Shown one piece after another: positions 11,070-22,489 of a stretch of 64,000 bases of DNA. The translations under genes and the position numbers were made by a program. Position 1 is the first letter of the stretch, and each line of letters opens with the position of its first letter. The notes beneath the pieces are model-generated. The model did no database searches, had not been told where the DNA came from, and was given only the letters and a program-made list of their open reading frames with translations. Source of the DNA: Coleophoma eucalyptorum (lineage: Eukaryota; Ascomycota; Leotiomycetes; Helotiales; Dermateaceae); assembly GCA_026120035.1 (NCBI GenBank), contig JALRME010000044.1, positions 62,001 to 126,000 on the forward strand. Direction: 5' to 3'.

Positions 11070-11994
11070 CTAGTGTTGTTTATTTGTCGTCTTTAGTTCA
11101 ATTACCTATCTATTAGAAATAAACTTTTGGGACAGTCCTACATGACACAGCCAATAATCTTCTGATCTAGCAATGAGAATTGTGGACCACGCTCGTTGAA
11201 TTCTACATATTGGATTGGCATTCTCGCTCCATCGTACGTATGAAATACTTTTATGATCCATCAATTATCGCCCAACCAACCTGGAAAACAGTTCTCAGCT
11301 TAAAGTCATGTCAATCAAATTGTACGAATGCAGTTTTGCTTATTCCAAAACTCAGAGTTGAATGTTAATACTTAACAAGAATAAATTCTCTACAAAGATT
11401 TACACGTATTAGAAAGCTTATTTTGCTTCACCTCTCCCTAACATAAACATCATGACAGCTTGATTACCTCAAATAATATTGTGGTAAAGCAGGAGTGCTC
11501 AATACCTAGTCAGGTGAGCGGAATAAATAATTATTCCGGGCCGGATTCAAGCATATATGTATTGAACTCAAAATACCTACCATATGTTGAATGGCACCTT
11601 CTCTTCTCTTCTCTTTCTTTCTTATGTATTTGGTGTTTGCTACTACTAGATGGCCACTTTCTGTGAATTCTGACCCATCCTAACGTAATGTAAAAGAAAG
11701 TTTTTTAAAGGAATATAATAAGCCTGACAGTTTTGACTGTTGACTTCGGCAGGTTACTGTACCTCGTGCTTCGGCTATTTGATAGGATTATCCACTTTTG
11801 GGAGCGGAAAGTCAGAACCCGCATTCGCAAGACTCACATGTTGTATATTTTGGGTTGCCTGAGTATTTCTCCAGGATCTTGGAATACTTTACCATGCCAC
11901 GCTCGTAGTTATCTCATGCCTGTATCGCTCCTTTCGTCGCTCATTATTTTCCATCTCAATGCCGCGGGGAGCCTGGTTACAGAACCTACGAAAA
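11070..11994. other. Intergenic region upstream of the MFS gene
   Basis: Small open frames (11180-11368, 11460-11666, 11733-12065) show no family features. The last overlaps the start of the transporter in another frame. Confidence 0.45.
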
Positions 11995-13459
11995 ATGTCT
12001 ACAATAGAGCAGCATCCAATACAGCATTATCAACACCAAACCACACAAGACGATGTCGTGGATGAGGATACTACTCAAGGCACTGTACAGCGGCTTGCTC
12101 AAGAGGATGCAACTGAAGCATATTCAGACTATCCAGAGGGCGGTACTGAGGCCTGGCTTGTTGTCTTCGGCGCTTGGTGTGCCATGATTCCGTCCATGGG
12201 CTTGCTCAATACCCTTGGAGTGCTTCAGACATGGGTATCAGAGCACCAACTGCAAGGATATTCACCATCAAGTGTAGGATGGATTTTCAGTGTCTATTCC
12301 TTTTTTCTATACACTGGCGGCGCTCAGATCGGTAAGTAGACCCACTCTTGAATTGACGCGCTGGCTTCCGCTTACAATTGGCATTCACTAGGCCCCATCT
12401 TCGATGCCCATGATATACGGGTGTTAGTGATTTTAGGGTCAATTGGCATAATCACAGCTATTATGTGCTTCAGCGTCTCTCAGGGTACGCATATCAGCTT
12501 CAAAAGCTGCATAATCATTTTCCCAAAGCACATGCTAATTGAATTCCAAAGAATTCTACCAATTATTGTTATCGTTCGGCGTGCTCGGCGGTCTGTCATC
12601 CTCCCTTCTTTTTAATCCAAGTGTTTCAGCTGTTGGGCAATGGTTCTGTAAGCGACGAGCATTGGCAACAGGTATTGCCTGCACTGCTGGTGGCACTGGA
12701 GGCGTTGTTTTCCCTCTCATTATCCTATACCTAGCACCACGTATTGGATTTCCGTGGGCGATCCGCATTATAGGATTCATATGTACCGTAACATGCATCG
12801 CAGCATGCTTGCTCTTACGTAAGAGGTTGCCGCACAACAAAATTAGGGGCTCTGCAATCGATCTTAAAGCGCTTGGAGACCTTAATTACGCGCTCACTAC
12901 CCTGGCCGTATGGCTCATCGAGTTTGCTGTCTTCATCCCATACACATACATATCATCTTATGCTATTCATGCCGGAGTGGAGCCACAGCACGCATATTTG
13001 CTCATTGCATTGCTCAATTCAGGAGCTATTCCAGGCCGCGCTTTGCCAGGCTATGTCGCGGACCGCTTTGGGACTTTCAATGTCATGTGCGGCACTTCGC
13101 TCATCTGTGCAGGCTTTATATTCGCTTTGTGGCTCACAGCAGGAACCAACGAAGCTGCCATTATAGCATTTTCTGTCATATTTGGCTTCTGGTCTGGAGC
13201 AGCGATCAGCTTGACGCCAGTATGCGTCAGCCAAGTATGCAAGATTGAGGATTATGGCAAGAGGAGTGGAACAACATTTTCCATCTCTAGCATTGCTGCT
13301 TTGGTTAGCATTCCCATTGCTGGTGGGATCCTGGAAGCAAATGGGGGATCATATACTGGACTCATCATCTTTGCGGGAGGAAGTTACCTCTTGGCTTTCG
13401 TTGCCTTTGTCGTGACAAGAATTGTGGCGGGCGGAAGGGATTGGAGAACAATATTCTGA
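11995..13459 (+). CDS. MFS transporter, monocarboxylate-porter-like
   Basis: Exons 11995-12331, 12392-12484 and 12552-13459 give 445 aa. An upstream in-frame ATG at 11959 would add 12 residues. After a polar, acidic N-tail of about 45 residues comes PEGGTEAWLVVFGAWCA, typical of fungal monocarboxylate-type MFS proteins, then around 12 hydrophobic segments. Family marks include GVLQTWVSEHQLQGYSPSSV in the first loop, GVLGGLSSSLLFNPSVSAVG, FCKRRALATGIACTAGGTGG between segments 4 and 5, and LPGYVADRFG before segment 8. It should sit in the plasma or vacuolar membrane and move a small carboxylate or related solute. The substrate is unknown. Confidence 0.87.
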
Positions 13460-14305
13460 GATGACCAAAGCCAACCAACGCAGACTAGTAGAGAACAATT
13501 AGACACCGTATACTCCAACCTCTCTAGATTGATACATTGTTAAGGAATACTAGAGCAAGACGTTGAAGAGAAAGGGTCTGATTATCCATGTCAATAAAGT
13601 AAAATCCTGTAATATTTATGTAGAACAACACAGTAGCTACTCCCGCAGCTAAGTAGAGGGCTCACTGCAAATCATAGTAATTCTAAATCTATAATCCAGT
13701 TTAGGCTTTGATTTACAAAGTTCACTGCTCAGACTTCTTTCGAAAGTCGTCGTTAATGGCATGACCTAGAAGATGATCATTTATGTACCACACTTGCAAA
13801 GTTCATGCTTTTATTACTAAATAGAAAACATACTGGCTCATATTGTCTAGGAGACCGCTAGATTAAATAACTGGTAATAATCCATCTCATATCTAGCTTC
13901 AAATACCGCACGGGCTGGCCGTCGCTCTATCGTTACATCGCCAACGAGCGATGCCTTGCATGCTTAGTATATATTCTTCCGATAGTCGTACTCCTGAATG
14001 TCGCTGTTCATACCCCATATATTATAACCTTAACAGTCTTCCGATACTACTTTCAATCTAGAAATTAGAGGATCCAAATCCTAGTATCAACATGGCGCAG
14101 ACTTTTGATTAGGTATAAGTTGAATAATAATTGAGTTTGACCCACTACCTTATCAGTGCCATGATGAAGATTTACCTCCGGACTTTGATTTGCGACAATT
14201 CGAGGTATAGTATAGGATTGTATTAAATGTACTCATACTACGATGCTTGAGGTACCTAATTGGCAGATTTTTCTTTGCGTTCAAAAGTAGCCTTTCGTCG
14301 TCGCT
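13460..14305. other. Intergenic region
   Basis: No coding feature found on either strand. The 3' end precedes the dead amidase. Confidence 0.5.
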
Positions 14306-15804
14306 GTGAATCTGCTTAGTATCGCCTTCGGTGTTCTTTGCGCCGCCCAGGCTATTGCCACCTGCGCCTACCCGTCTCTCTACTCAGCTACGATCGAGGA
14401 ATTTACTTCCAGCCTTGATAGCGGCTGTTTCACCAGTGCCGACCTAGTCAATACTTATTTCGCCCGCATTACAGAAGTCAATCATGGTCTTCACGCTGTG
14501 ATCGAGCTGAATCCAGATCCTCTCTCCATCGCCGCCGAACGCACAAATGGCACAACTCGCGGCCTATTACACGGAATTCCTATTCTCGTCAAGGATAATA
14601 TTGCAACATCTGATCAAATGAACAATACTGCTGGTTTTTACGCATGACTCGGAGCTAATGTGCCACGTGATAGTGGTACTGTCGCGAAGGTCAAGGCGGG
14701 TGGAGCTATCATTTTAGGTAAAACAAACATGTCACAATGGGCGATGTATCGATCGTACAACAGTACGTCTGGGTGGACTTCTCGAGGTGGTCAGATGTAT
14801 GGCCCATACTATCCGTATATGGATCCATATGTATGTACCCGCTCTGGGAATTCAGTACGGCTGTTCCCAGCCTTACATCAATTCCACCCACTTCTCTAAC
14901 AAACCACGGTTAGTATCATTGGATTTTGAGCTAAGTAGATGCATATGGTTCATCTAATGGCTCAGGTGTTGCCGCAGCGCTTGGTCTATCTTTTGCAGCT
15001 CTCGGTACTGAGACCCGAGGTGGCATCTTGACGCCTGCTAGCAAGGGCAACGTCGTTGGTATTAAACCGTCCGTAGGTCTTACGTCACGCTATTTAGTTA
15101 TACCTATCACTACGCACCAGCATACTGTAGGACCCCTTGCCCGTACCATCCATGATGCAGCTATCGTACTGTCCGTTATCGCTGGTGTAGATGAGTACGA
15201 TAACTACACTAGTAATATCCCAAATGGTGGGAAGTTGCCAGATTATATCGCTGCCGCCACTAACCCTACAAATCTAACTAGCGTGCGCATCGGCGTGCCG
15301 CGCAATGGTATTGAGTCAGACCTCTTGTACAGAAAAGTAAATGAAGACGGCGGCGTTACCGGCGTTTGCAACCAGCTTAACCTATCGGCCATGATTATTC
15401 CAACTGAGTACGCTCCGACTTAGGCCTCATCGCCGGGTCTGCCAGCAGTGTCTGTCCCGCTAGGCGCGTATCCAGCTGGCACTCCCGTTAAAAACGGTAG
15501 TCGTGAGCTGATCACCGTGACACCAGGCATACCTTTCGGGTTAACCTTCCTGGGTAAGAGATGGTCCGAGGAGACACTTATCGGGATCGCGGCTGCGTAC
15601 GAAAAGGCGACCAACTACCGCAATGCATATGTGCTGGGTCCAAATGCCACCCTGCCAACTATTGAACTTGCGGACATCCTAGCTAACAAAGCATCACAAA
15701 ATGGAACATCGACTTCAAATCCGTCATCAGCAGGTACTATGAGCAGGTTTAGCGTTCCCTTGGCCTTTATTGTCTTGGTTGCCGCTGCTGCACTGCCATA
15801 TTAG
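14306..15804 (+). pseudogene. Amidase-signature enzyme (GatA/FAAH-like), degenerate
   Basis: The frame reads a former secretion signal (NLLSIAFGVLCAAQAIA), IEEFTSSLDSGCFTSADLV, HGIPILVKDN with the catalytic lysine, GSSNGSGVAAALG with the cis-serine region, VGIKPSVGLTSR and TVGPLART. Lesions: GTG instead of ATG at 14306; TGA at 14645-14647; TAG at 15421-15423; and loss of roughly 150 residues between RIGVPRNG and the C-terminal LPAVSVPLGAYPAGTP block. In addition the nucleophile motif ETDGSI of the family reads ETRGGI (about 15010-15030), replacing the catalytic serine by glycine. An intron near 14835-14938 would link the two frames. The intact ancestor would hydrolyse an amide. The C-terminal serine-rich, hydrophobic tail resembles a GPI signal. 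Confidence 0.8.
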
Positions 15805-17035
15805 GGAATTGAGAGAGAACAAAGTGAGGTAGACAAATGGAAACTTTGGGAAGGATTTCTCGGATCTTTCACCTCTCCTCTGGAGCGCTTGGCCGAGGTT
15901 AGATATGATAAAACATAATATAAGACTTGAAAAGCATAGAGAAGTATTTTGTCCATGCCCACCAACGTTTCAATAAATGAATAGCCTAATAAAAGTGAAA
16001 ATATCTATGATTTACTTCTTGATTATTCATCTTATATTGTCAATAATATAGTCTTAGAAACATTATTACATCTAGCTATCTGGGCAATTAAAAGATTGAA
16101 TTCAAAGTGTTGGCTGATCTATATACCTCTTATTTCAACTTTAATAGACAGGTCAAAATCGTAAGGTAAAAAATGTAGATGATTCTTCCAAGTGAGTGTG
16201 ATGGTGGTAATATAAATACTCCTATTGAGTATCGATTCGACCTCCGTTGCAAAACAATCATGGTGTTCACATCCGAGCACACATAGGCACACGCATGTGG
16301 TGTAGCGATATTCCAAACGTATGTATATGTAGGTGGTATGGCAATATACCCCTACATGCATGCCGTGTAACGATGTTCCAAACACGTGCAAGTGATATGA
16401 CGATATTCCAACACAAATTATTCGACCTTATATGAATGTTAACTAACTTAAAAGTTTGGGTATATTCTGCGGGAAAGTAAAAAAAGTATTACAGAATTAA
16501 GTTATGGCTGAAAGGGTGGCCTCGAGGGAGTTTCTGGAGCACTTTCGAAGAGCGGATGGTATGGACCCTGTAACATGAATACAACTTACACGGTACGGTC
16601 GCCAAGGCTTTAGAAGGCAACCCATGATATATTTAGCAAGTACCTCGCAAAGCATTCAACTAGAAAGCATTAGGTGTAGAGAGAAGAAAGGTTCAGACTG
16701 AAGTTTCAAGTTGCAGCATTCGGGAAGGTCAATCCCGAGTAAGGATAGCCCACGTAAATATATCACTGACAACTAGTCAGTGCTCAGAACTGTTATTTGT
16801 AAACGTTCTTGCGAATAAATTCCTAGCCGAATACGAATACTCCAGGCTCGCAATAGTGGACATATCTGATTTTATGAGTTCTAAAATAGTGTCAACGTCA
16901 ATAATATAGAGCATTGATAAGTATAATTACCCAACGTCCGCCAGACTGAGAAAAGACATTACACAAATCCAACTTCAGCAAAAAGAAATTTCAAAGAACC
17001 ATCAAATCAACACTAGAAATCCCGAAACAACCAAG
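15805..17035. other. Intergenic region
   Basis: About 1.2 kb with no supported gene. It contains a small imperfect repeat at 16306-16411 and the leader of the next gene. Confidence 0.45.
16306..16411. repeat. Three copies of an 11-bp motif
   Basis: CGAT(A/G)TTCCAA occurs at 16306-16316, 16371-16381 and 16401-16411 within a GT/CA-rich stretch. Function unknown; it may be a decayed minisatellite. Confidence 0.4.
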
Positions 17036-17644
17036 ATGGAAGCCGTTATTAAAGCTATTAGCGACTGTGAGCGAAAGCTCGGCAAGGTTGAATTGCTTAC
17101 TACCGACAAAGCTGCCACTGAAATGAAGCCTAAGGATCTCATCAAGCTGATGATGAAGGGGAACTCCATTAATAAGACCATCACAAAAGCGATGAAAAAC
17201 TGGGAGGCTTGTTTTCATTGTGAATTTCTAAGCCTAGTGACTAATAGAATCCTAGGCTCACCCTGTCGCTCCAACCGACGCTCAAGTTGACGAGATCCTG
17301 GCTAGAATGGACAGGATTACACAAGCTGAGGAGAGACAGCTAAAGTGGGCACGAGATAACAAGCCAAAGTTTGACAAGTTTGGGCTTTCAGGTATGTGCG
17401 TGCTGATTATTTGGAATGACATATATTAACAAGCATAGGCATGGTGAAGTTGAACCTGAAGAAGAATGAGGATACCGCGGAAGTTTTGACCAAGTTACTG
17501 TTGGCAAATACTCCACCAAGCCGTATGGCAGAGGCTAAGGTGCTAGATAAGCGCAGTAGTGATGCTATCAAGGTGACAATGGATATGTATTCTAACGCCA
17601 CAGGGGGTGAGGAGCATGAAGTTGATGGGCATGAGTCAGATTAG
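17036..17644 (+). CDS. Lysine-rich hypothetical protein, three exons
   Basis: ATG at 17036 sits in a good context (ACCAAGATGG) after a long A-rich leader. Exons 17036-17206, 17256-17391 and 17439-17644 give 170 aa. The first junction needs a GC donor (GAG|GCTTGT) with a TGACTAAT branch region; no GT donor keeps the frame, so either a GC-AG intron or a small indel is present. The protein is hydrophilic, helix-prone and charged: a lysine-rich N-half (KPKDLIKLMMKGNSINKTI), a middle EEILARMD-like helix and an acidic tail (GGEEHEVDGHESD). No signal peptide, no known domain recognised. Confidence 0.6.
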
Positions 17645-18156
17645 AAAAAAATGGAGTCGAATCGATTAAAGGGAAGAGGAGTACCCACGGAATTGAGCAA
17701 AATCATAGAAAGGTTGGAATTCTGCTCGTCATTTATTCAAAGGCAGGAGGGGTATTACATAGAGCGGAGTGTTCTAAGTAGAGAAACATACACTCATCGC
17801 TAATGTTCCTTAAACTCGCTTCGTTCGTGATCGGCAGAAGCCAGCTATGAAATCTAAGATCACACTGTAAAATCTATTTGAATTACCGATGAATGGAACT
17901 ACCAAGGACCCCGGCGAGGAGTTTAGCCACGTCCCTGCGATGCTGCTGAGCTCGATTTGAACATACTTTGCTGGAACAGCCTTATTGGTCATTAGCTGAG
18001 AAGGCGGAAGTCTTAGTAATCGCGGCCGGTGAGCGGCTGAGCCTACACGGTATAAGTACCGGAGCCGCCGCGACCGTCCGTCGAATATCCCCAAAATGGA
18101 CCCGCAAAGGCTGCAGGAAACCAAGGAATAGCACGGGGGCCAGCATCATCGACAAA
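17645..18156. other. Intergenic region
   Basis: No gene supported. An open frame extends upstream of the next gene to 17968, but the zinc-cluster gene most likely starts at the ATG at 18157, close to its first cysteine. Confidence 0.45.
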
Positions 18157-19992
18157 ATGCTTGCGCCATTCGTTTGCACTCGATGCAAGCAGAGGAAAGG
18201 TAAATGTGACAAAGCTCTGCCACAATGTGGCTTTTGCCGCAGGTTTGTCCCCCGCAGCCGCGACGTGGTTCAGATGAAACACTCACATACAGCAGAAACG
18301 GTGGGAATTGCGAGTATCGAAATATCCCTCCATCAGCCTCTACGAACAGCCTACGCTCACCTGAGCAAATTTCTAGTCTGCCTGAGTATATCGACACAAG
18401 CATTAGAAATGTTTCTTCGACAATCTCCAACTACCCCGATCAACGATCCGCCGGGCCAACTTTTCCGCTCGTCTTTTTCCTAGATATGGGTATATTTAAT
18501 CGTGCCCAACTTGAGCTTCCTCTACCTGGGTTGGCAGTTCCGTTGTACGTTAGCGATCTGCTCGGTGGGACCGATAGTATTCGGCAAATGGCGACATCCT
18601 TCTTCAATGATGTTCATCCTTGGATGCCTCTTATCTCGAAGGTTTGGTTCTATAATCATCTGATCAACCCTCTGTCTCCACCCCGAGCAGACGCTACATT
18701 ACTGCTCCTCTCAATCCGCTTAATAACTTGGATCCCATCGGCATCTAAGGATCCAAACACGCCTGTATACATTGCAGCTAAAAGATTTTTCCGAGAATTA
18801 GAGACTGCTGGTACGTTAAGTATCCGAGTTATCCAGGCGGGGGTGCTGATAGCACTCTACGAGCTTGGGCATTGCATATATCCAGCTGCATATATCTCGG
18901 TTGGTCTATCCGCCAGATATGCTGTGGCACTAGGATTCGACAAAGACATAAAACAAGGTCATATCACAGGACTTCCTTGGGATAAACTAGAGGAAAGAAG
19001 AAGGGTTTGGTGGGCGATTTTGATCTTGGATCGGTAAGCACCTTATTGCTGATTATCATGTTTATGCTATCCAGAACCACATGCATATTTGGGCTGTCTG
19101 ATTAATATACCATAAAGATTCATGAACCTTGGCAATCCATCGCGAATGCTGGCTATTGCAGACCCAAGTACTAGCGACATTCTGCCAGCTGATGACATAT
19201 CATGGGAGCAAGGAGTATGCCTCCGGCTCTCGTAGAAAGTCTTGCAACTAATGGTAGCTTTGATAGGTTAGTTCACCGAGTGATACCTTCACCATAGGGT
19301 CTCTATCACAATTGAATATGGGAAGATTTGCTCGATTTGCACAGGCAACGTATCTGTTAGGACAAGTGTTTAGACACATTTCTGATCAGTCACGAGGCGA
19401 TGCATTCTACGAGCAAGAGGCTGTACAGCTCAATCGTACTCTTCATGCACTAGTAAATCTTTCTCGGTCTGAAGCAGAAGTAAGGAACCTTGAATTCTGT
19501 ACCCAGACAGCAGTATGCTACTGGTAAGATAAATTAGAAGAGACCCGCCTGTCGATAAAATTATTGATAAATGACAGTGCGCTTCTATTACTTGAATATC
19601 CTTCATCTCTGAAACCAGCAAAGGCAGCTATCGATGGCCAGCCTGACAATTATCCAATGATTGGTCCTGAAGAAATATCAAGAAAAACGGCAGAGATGTC
19701 TCAAAATTTCTTGCCTGGTGGCTCCATTGCTCTAGCGCAAGTCTCGCCATTTATATTGCATTTGTTATACCAAACAATCATTATTCTTTCTAGGGCATCA
19801 CAGGATCCTGCGAGAAGGGACGATATAAAATCATTGACCATATTGAAAGGGGCTTTGAAGCTAATAAGTGAAAGATGGCTAGCATCAGGTAGGAGAATAT
19901 TGTTCATCCATATAGCAGTTTCATCTAATAATATGGTCTCAGATGCGTATTCGGACATCCTGATAGCACGTGAGTCAATGTCAAATATATGA
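18157..19992 (+). CDS. Zn2Cys6 transcription factor with fungal middle-homology domain
   Basis: Six exons (18157-18242, 18296-19033, 19118-19214, 19267-19523, 19578-19888, 19943-19992) give 512 aa. Splicing the first intron restores the sixth cysteine: CTRCKQRKGKC, then CGFCRR joined to NGGNCEY, a complete C-x2-C-x6-C-x6-C-x2-C-x6-C cluster at residues 7-34. The middle region (FFNDVHPWMPLISKVWF, RVIQAGVLIALYELGHCIYP, ERRRVWWAILILDR) is the Fungal_trans domain, followed by LNMGRFARFAQATYLLG. A naive reading shows a stop at 19231 or so; the GTATGC intron at 19215-19266 (with a CTAAT branch) removes it. Nuclear regulator, perhaps of the adjoining redox genes. Confidence 0.87.
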
Positions 19993-20518
19993 CGGTATAC
20001 TTTCAAATTTCGTTTTTGGACGTTCACCGTCAAATCTAGTTTTTAAGACTTTCCAATAAATTCACAATCGTAATTCTTGGCTTAAGAACATAAAAATGCC
20101 AACCAGGTGAATGGATTTTTGCATTCACAGATCACGACCTAATCGTTCTAAAATATTGAATGATTTCCAAGTTGCGTAAGCGGGGATTTAGGCCGTTAAC
20201 GCCCCTCACTCCATGCTTACGCCCTGTGCAGGGCTAGTTCTTGAATCTTTAGCGTCCGACACAATTTATTTTACATACAGTATTAACCACACCAATTGAC
20301 TTCCGATATCCTCCCCTTCTTCCCAACAAAATGAGGGACTAAATTGCTGACTGAACATTGCCGAAATGCTCGGATCGACACCCGATGTTCTCTGGACGAG
20401 GCCTTCACTTCCATAGATGAAATTATTTCTGACGAGCCATATGCTTTCACTATAAGAAACATCAGTCCGCCATTTTTCGTGAACTCTACGGCGCTTCCGA
20501 GCTATCTACTTCATAGCC
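19993..20518. other. Intergenic region
   Basis: No gene supported; an open frame at 20344-20562 overlaps the next gene start out of frame. Confidence 0.4.
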
Positions 20519-21066
20519 ATGCCTCTCTACGATATCGAACACGTGATACCATTGACAGATGAACAACAGCTGTCCCTGGCTAACCGCCTTACGAAAGCCC
20601 ATACGACAAGGTTTCACACCCCGAGCTTCTTTGTCAATGTTCGCTTTACCGATGTCAGCGATATGAAGGTCTACCGAAGTGGAAGGCTGGTGAAATACAA
20701 TCGTGCCATTCTACGAACACGCCAATCTGAAAATCGCACGTCCGATATTCTTAACCAACACTGTCAAGCAGTTATTGAGTGTTGGGAGAAGACGATAGGA
20801 TCTGGTCCCGAAAATGGTATGCATGCCGTCTGGATTTTAGGTGCATTGTCAGCTGGCATGGAAGCGGGGTTTGCAAGACCTAAGGTTTGTATACTAATCA
20901 TGAAGGTAATCATTCAAGGCTAATGGCGCACTTAAAGGTCGGTGAGGAGCATGAATGGCTGGTGAAGCACAAACCAGAGTTTCAAAAGCTTGCAGACCAC
21001 GGAGATGAGGATTTCGCTGGCGTTATAAAGGAACTTTCGGAACGCGAGGACTTCAAGGATATCTAG
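20519..21066 (+). CDS. cis-CaaD-like tautomerase (tautomerase superfamily)
   Basis: Exons 20519-20884 and 20938-21066 give 164 aa. The N-terminus MPLYDIEHVIPLTDEQQ has the proline that, after Met removal, becomes the catalytic Pro1 of 4-oxalocrotonate-tautomerase-fold enzymes. TTRFHTPSFFVNVRFTDVSD and the C-terminal HAVWILGALSAGMEAGFARP match the fungal cis-3-chloroacrylic-acid-dehalogenase-like group. It likely acts as a cytosolic tautomerase or hydratase on a keto-acid or unsaturated acid; the natural substrate is unknown. Its position between a Zn2Cys6 gene and an alcohol dehydrogenase fits a catabolic role. Confidence 0.85.
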
Positions 21067-21384
21067 ATTTAGATAGATAATGTATTATTGTATCGTAAAC
21101 ATTCATCTATCAAAGGAACGATTGGATGTTAACATTACCTGGCCAACGATTTCTATGACTACTTCATATATTGAATTAAATTCCCATAATATGAGTAGTA
21201 AAATACCAGTGGTCGTAACAGCAAGATCGAAAGCAGGAAAAATAGTGTATTTAGTTAATGCTGATCTAAATCAAGGATTACAAAGAGATCGTAGTGAGCC
21301 TGTAGGTGTGGCGGCTCGACAACGGATGGCGGCCGTCCCGGCCGTTGCTACGTTACGGACGTGCTGCTACCGGGTGGACAACCT

Positions 21385-22489
21385 TTACACCTCAGCAATG
21401 ACGACACCCCGGTATCTCATAGTATTTTCCTCCAGTCTTTTGAAAGCTTCTTGAATTCCTTCTACGGTCATTGGCCACTTCTGCACTACTGGCTTGATAT
21501 CATGAAAGGCCGCGAAATCGAGCATTTTCCGGTGCAAGTGTCTGGCGGCGATAAACGATCCTTGGACCCGCATACCCGACATGTTCAGCGCCAAAGCGGG
21601 CAGCTCCAGCTTATCGACCGAGACTGTTAGAGGGTAGATAGCCCCTCCTTTAGCCATGAGAGGAAGATATCTGTGTGGTAAACAGATTAGCAATACGTTT
21701 AGGGATAATTTCAATCAGGTTCGCGTACTTCTCCCAGTCGGGCAAGGAATTTGTGGTAACTAGGAGATGGTCGATCGGGCGTATAATCCCCACTTTCTCC
21801 AGGTCTGCAACCGTATAGAATTCTCGTGCCCCAAACTGCAGGGCTTCTGCCTTTTTGGACGCTGTGGTTGAGAACACCACTACTTCGCAGCCCATTTTGG
21901 AAGCAAATTGGATTGCCAAATGACCCAGTCCACCAACTCCAAGGATCCCAACTCTGTGGTATGCCTTGACATCGTGAGCATTGAGAGCGTTAAAAACAGT
22001 TGCACCACCACACATAAGTGGAGCCGCTTCTTCACTCTTAAGGTTTCCTGGAATGACAAACAAGAAAGATTCGTGCCACACGGCATGAGATGCCAGAGAT
22101 CCTTGATCGAGGTTGCTTGAGCCATAAATATGCCTTTCAGAGCAGTACGTCTCTCGACCAGTAAGACACTCGTGGCAGTGGCCGCATGAATCATGCTCAA
22201 AGCCCCATCCAACACGGTCGCCGCTAAGACACTGGTAAGTGAAGTTTCTCTTCATGAATTGAAAACTTTACATTTTGAGAGACTTGACTCCCGGCCCAAT
22301 TTCCTTGATCACCCCTACACCTTCATGGCCTAATACCATCTCTGCACCCCTATAAAATCGATCGGTACCACAAATTCCGCTGTGGGTTACTTGTAGATAG
22401 ACCTCACCATCCTTCAAGGCTTCTTTCTGCGTGGTCGATTTGACCAAGCCCTCCTTCCCTCCTTTGTAAACCGTGAATTCATAGGCCAT
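21385..22489 (-). CDS. Zinc-dependent alcohol dehydrogenase (MDR, cinnamyl-ADH-like)
   Basis: Exons 22489-22272, 22223-21729 and 21670-21385 give 332 aa. Start is the ATG before AYEFTVYKGGKEG; an open frame extending to an ATG at 22594 is less likely. Catalytic zinc ligands appear in HSGICGTD and GHEGVGV. The structural zinc loop is complete (SCGHCHECLTGRETYC, C-x2-C-x2-C-x7-C). The Rossmann motif is GVGGLGHLAIQFA, followed by a C-terminal EEAFKRLEENTMRYRGV-type segment. It should interconvert an alcohol and an aldehyde with NADP(H). It is divergent from the DJ-1-like gene, sharing an 854-bp promoter region. Confidence 0.9.

Noticed and set aside
19199..19266. Apparent frameshift and stop in the first Zn2Cys6 gene
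   Set aside because: A GT-AG intron at 19215-19266 with a CTAAT branch restores an intact frame, so the gene is not broken.
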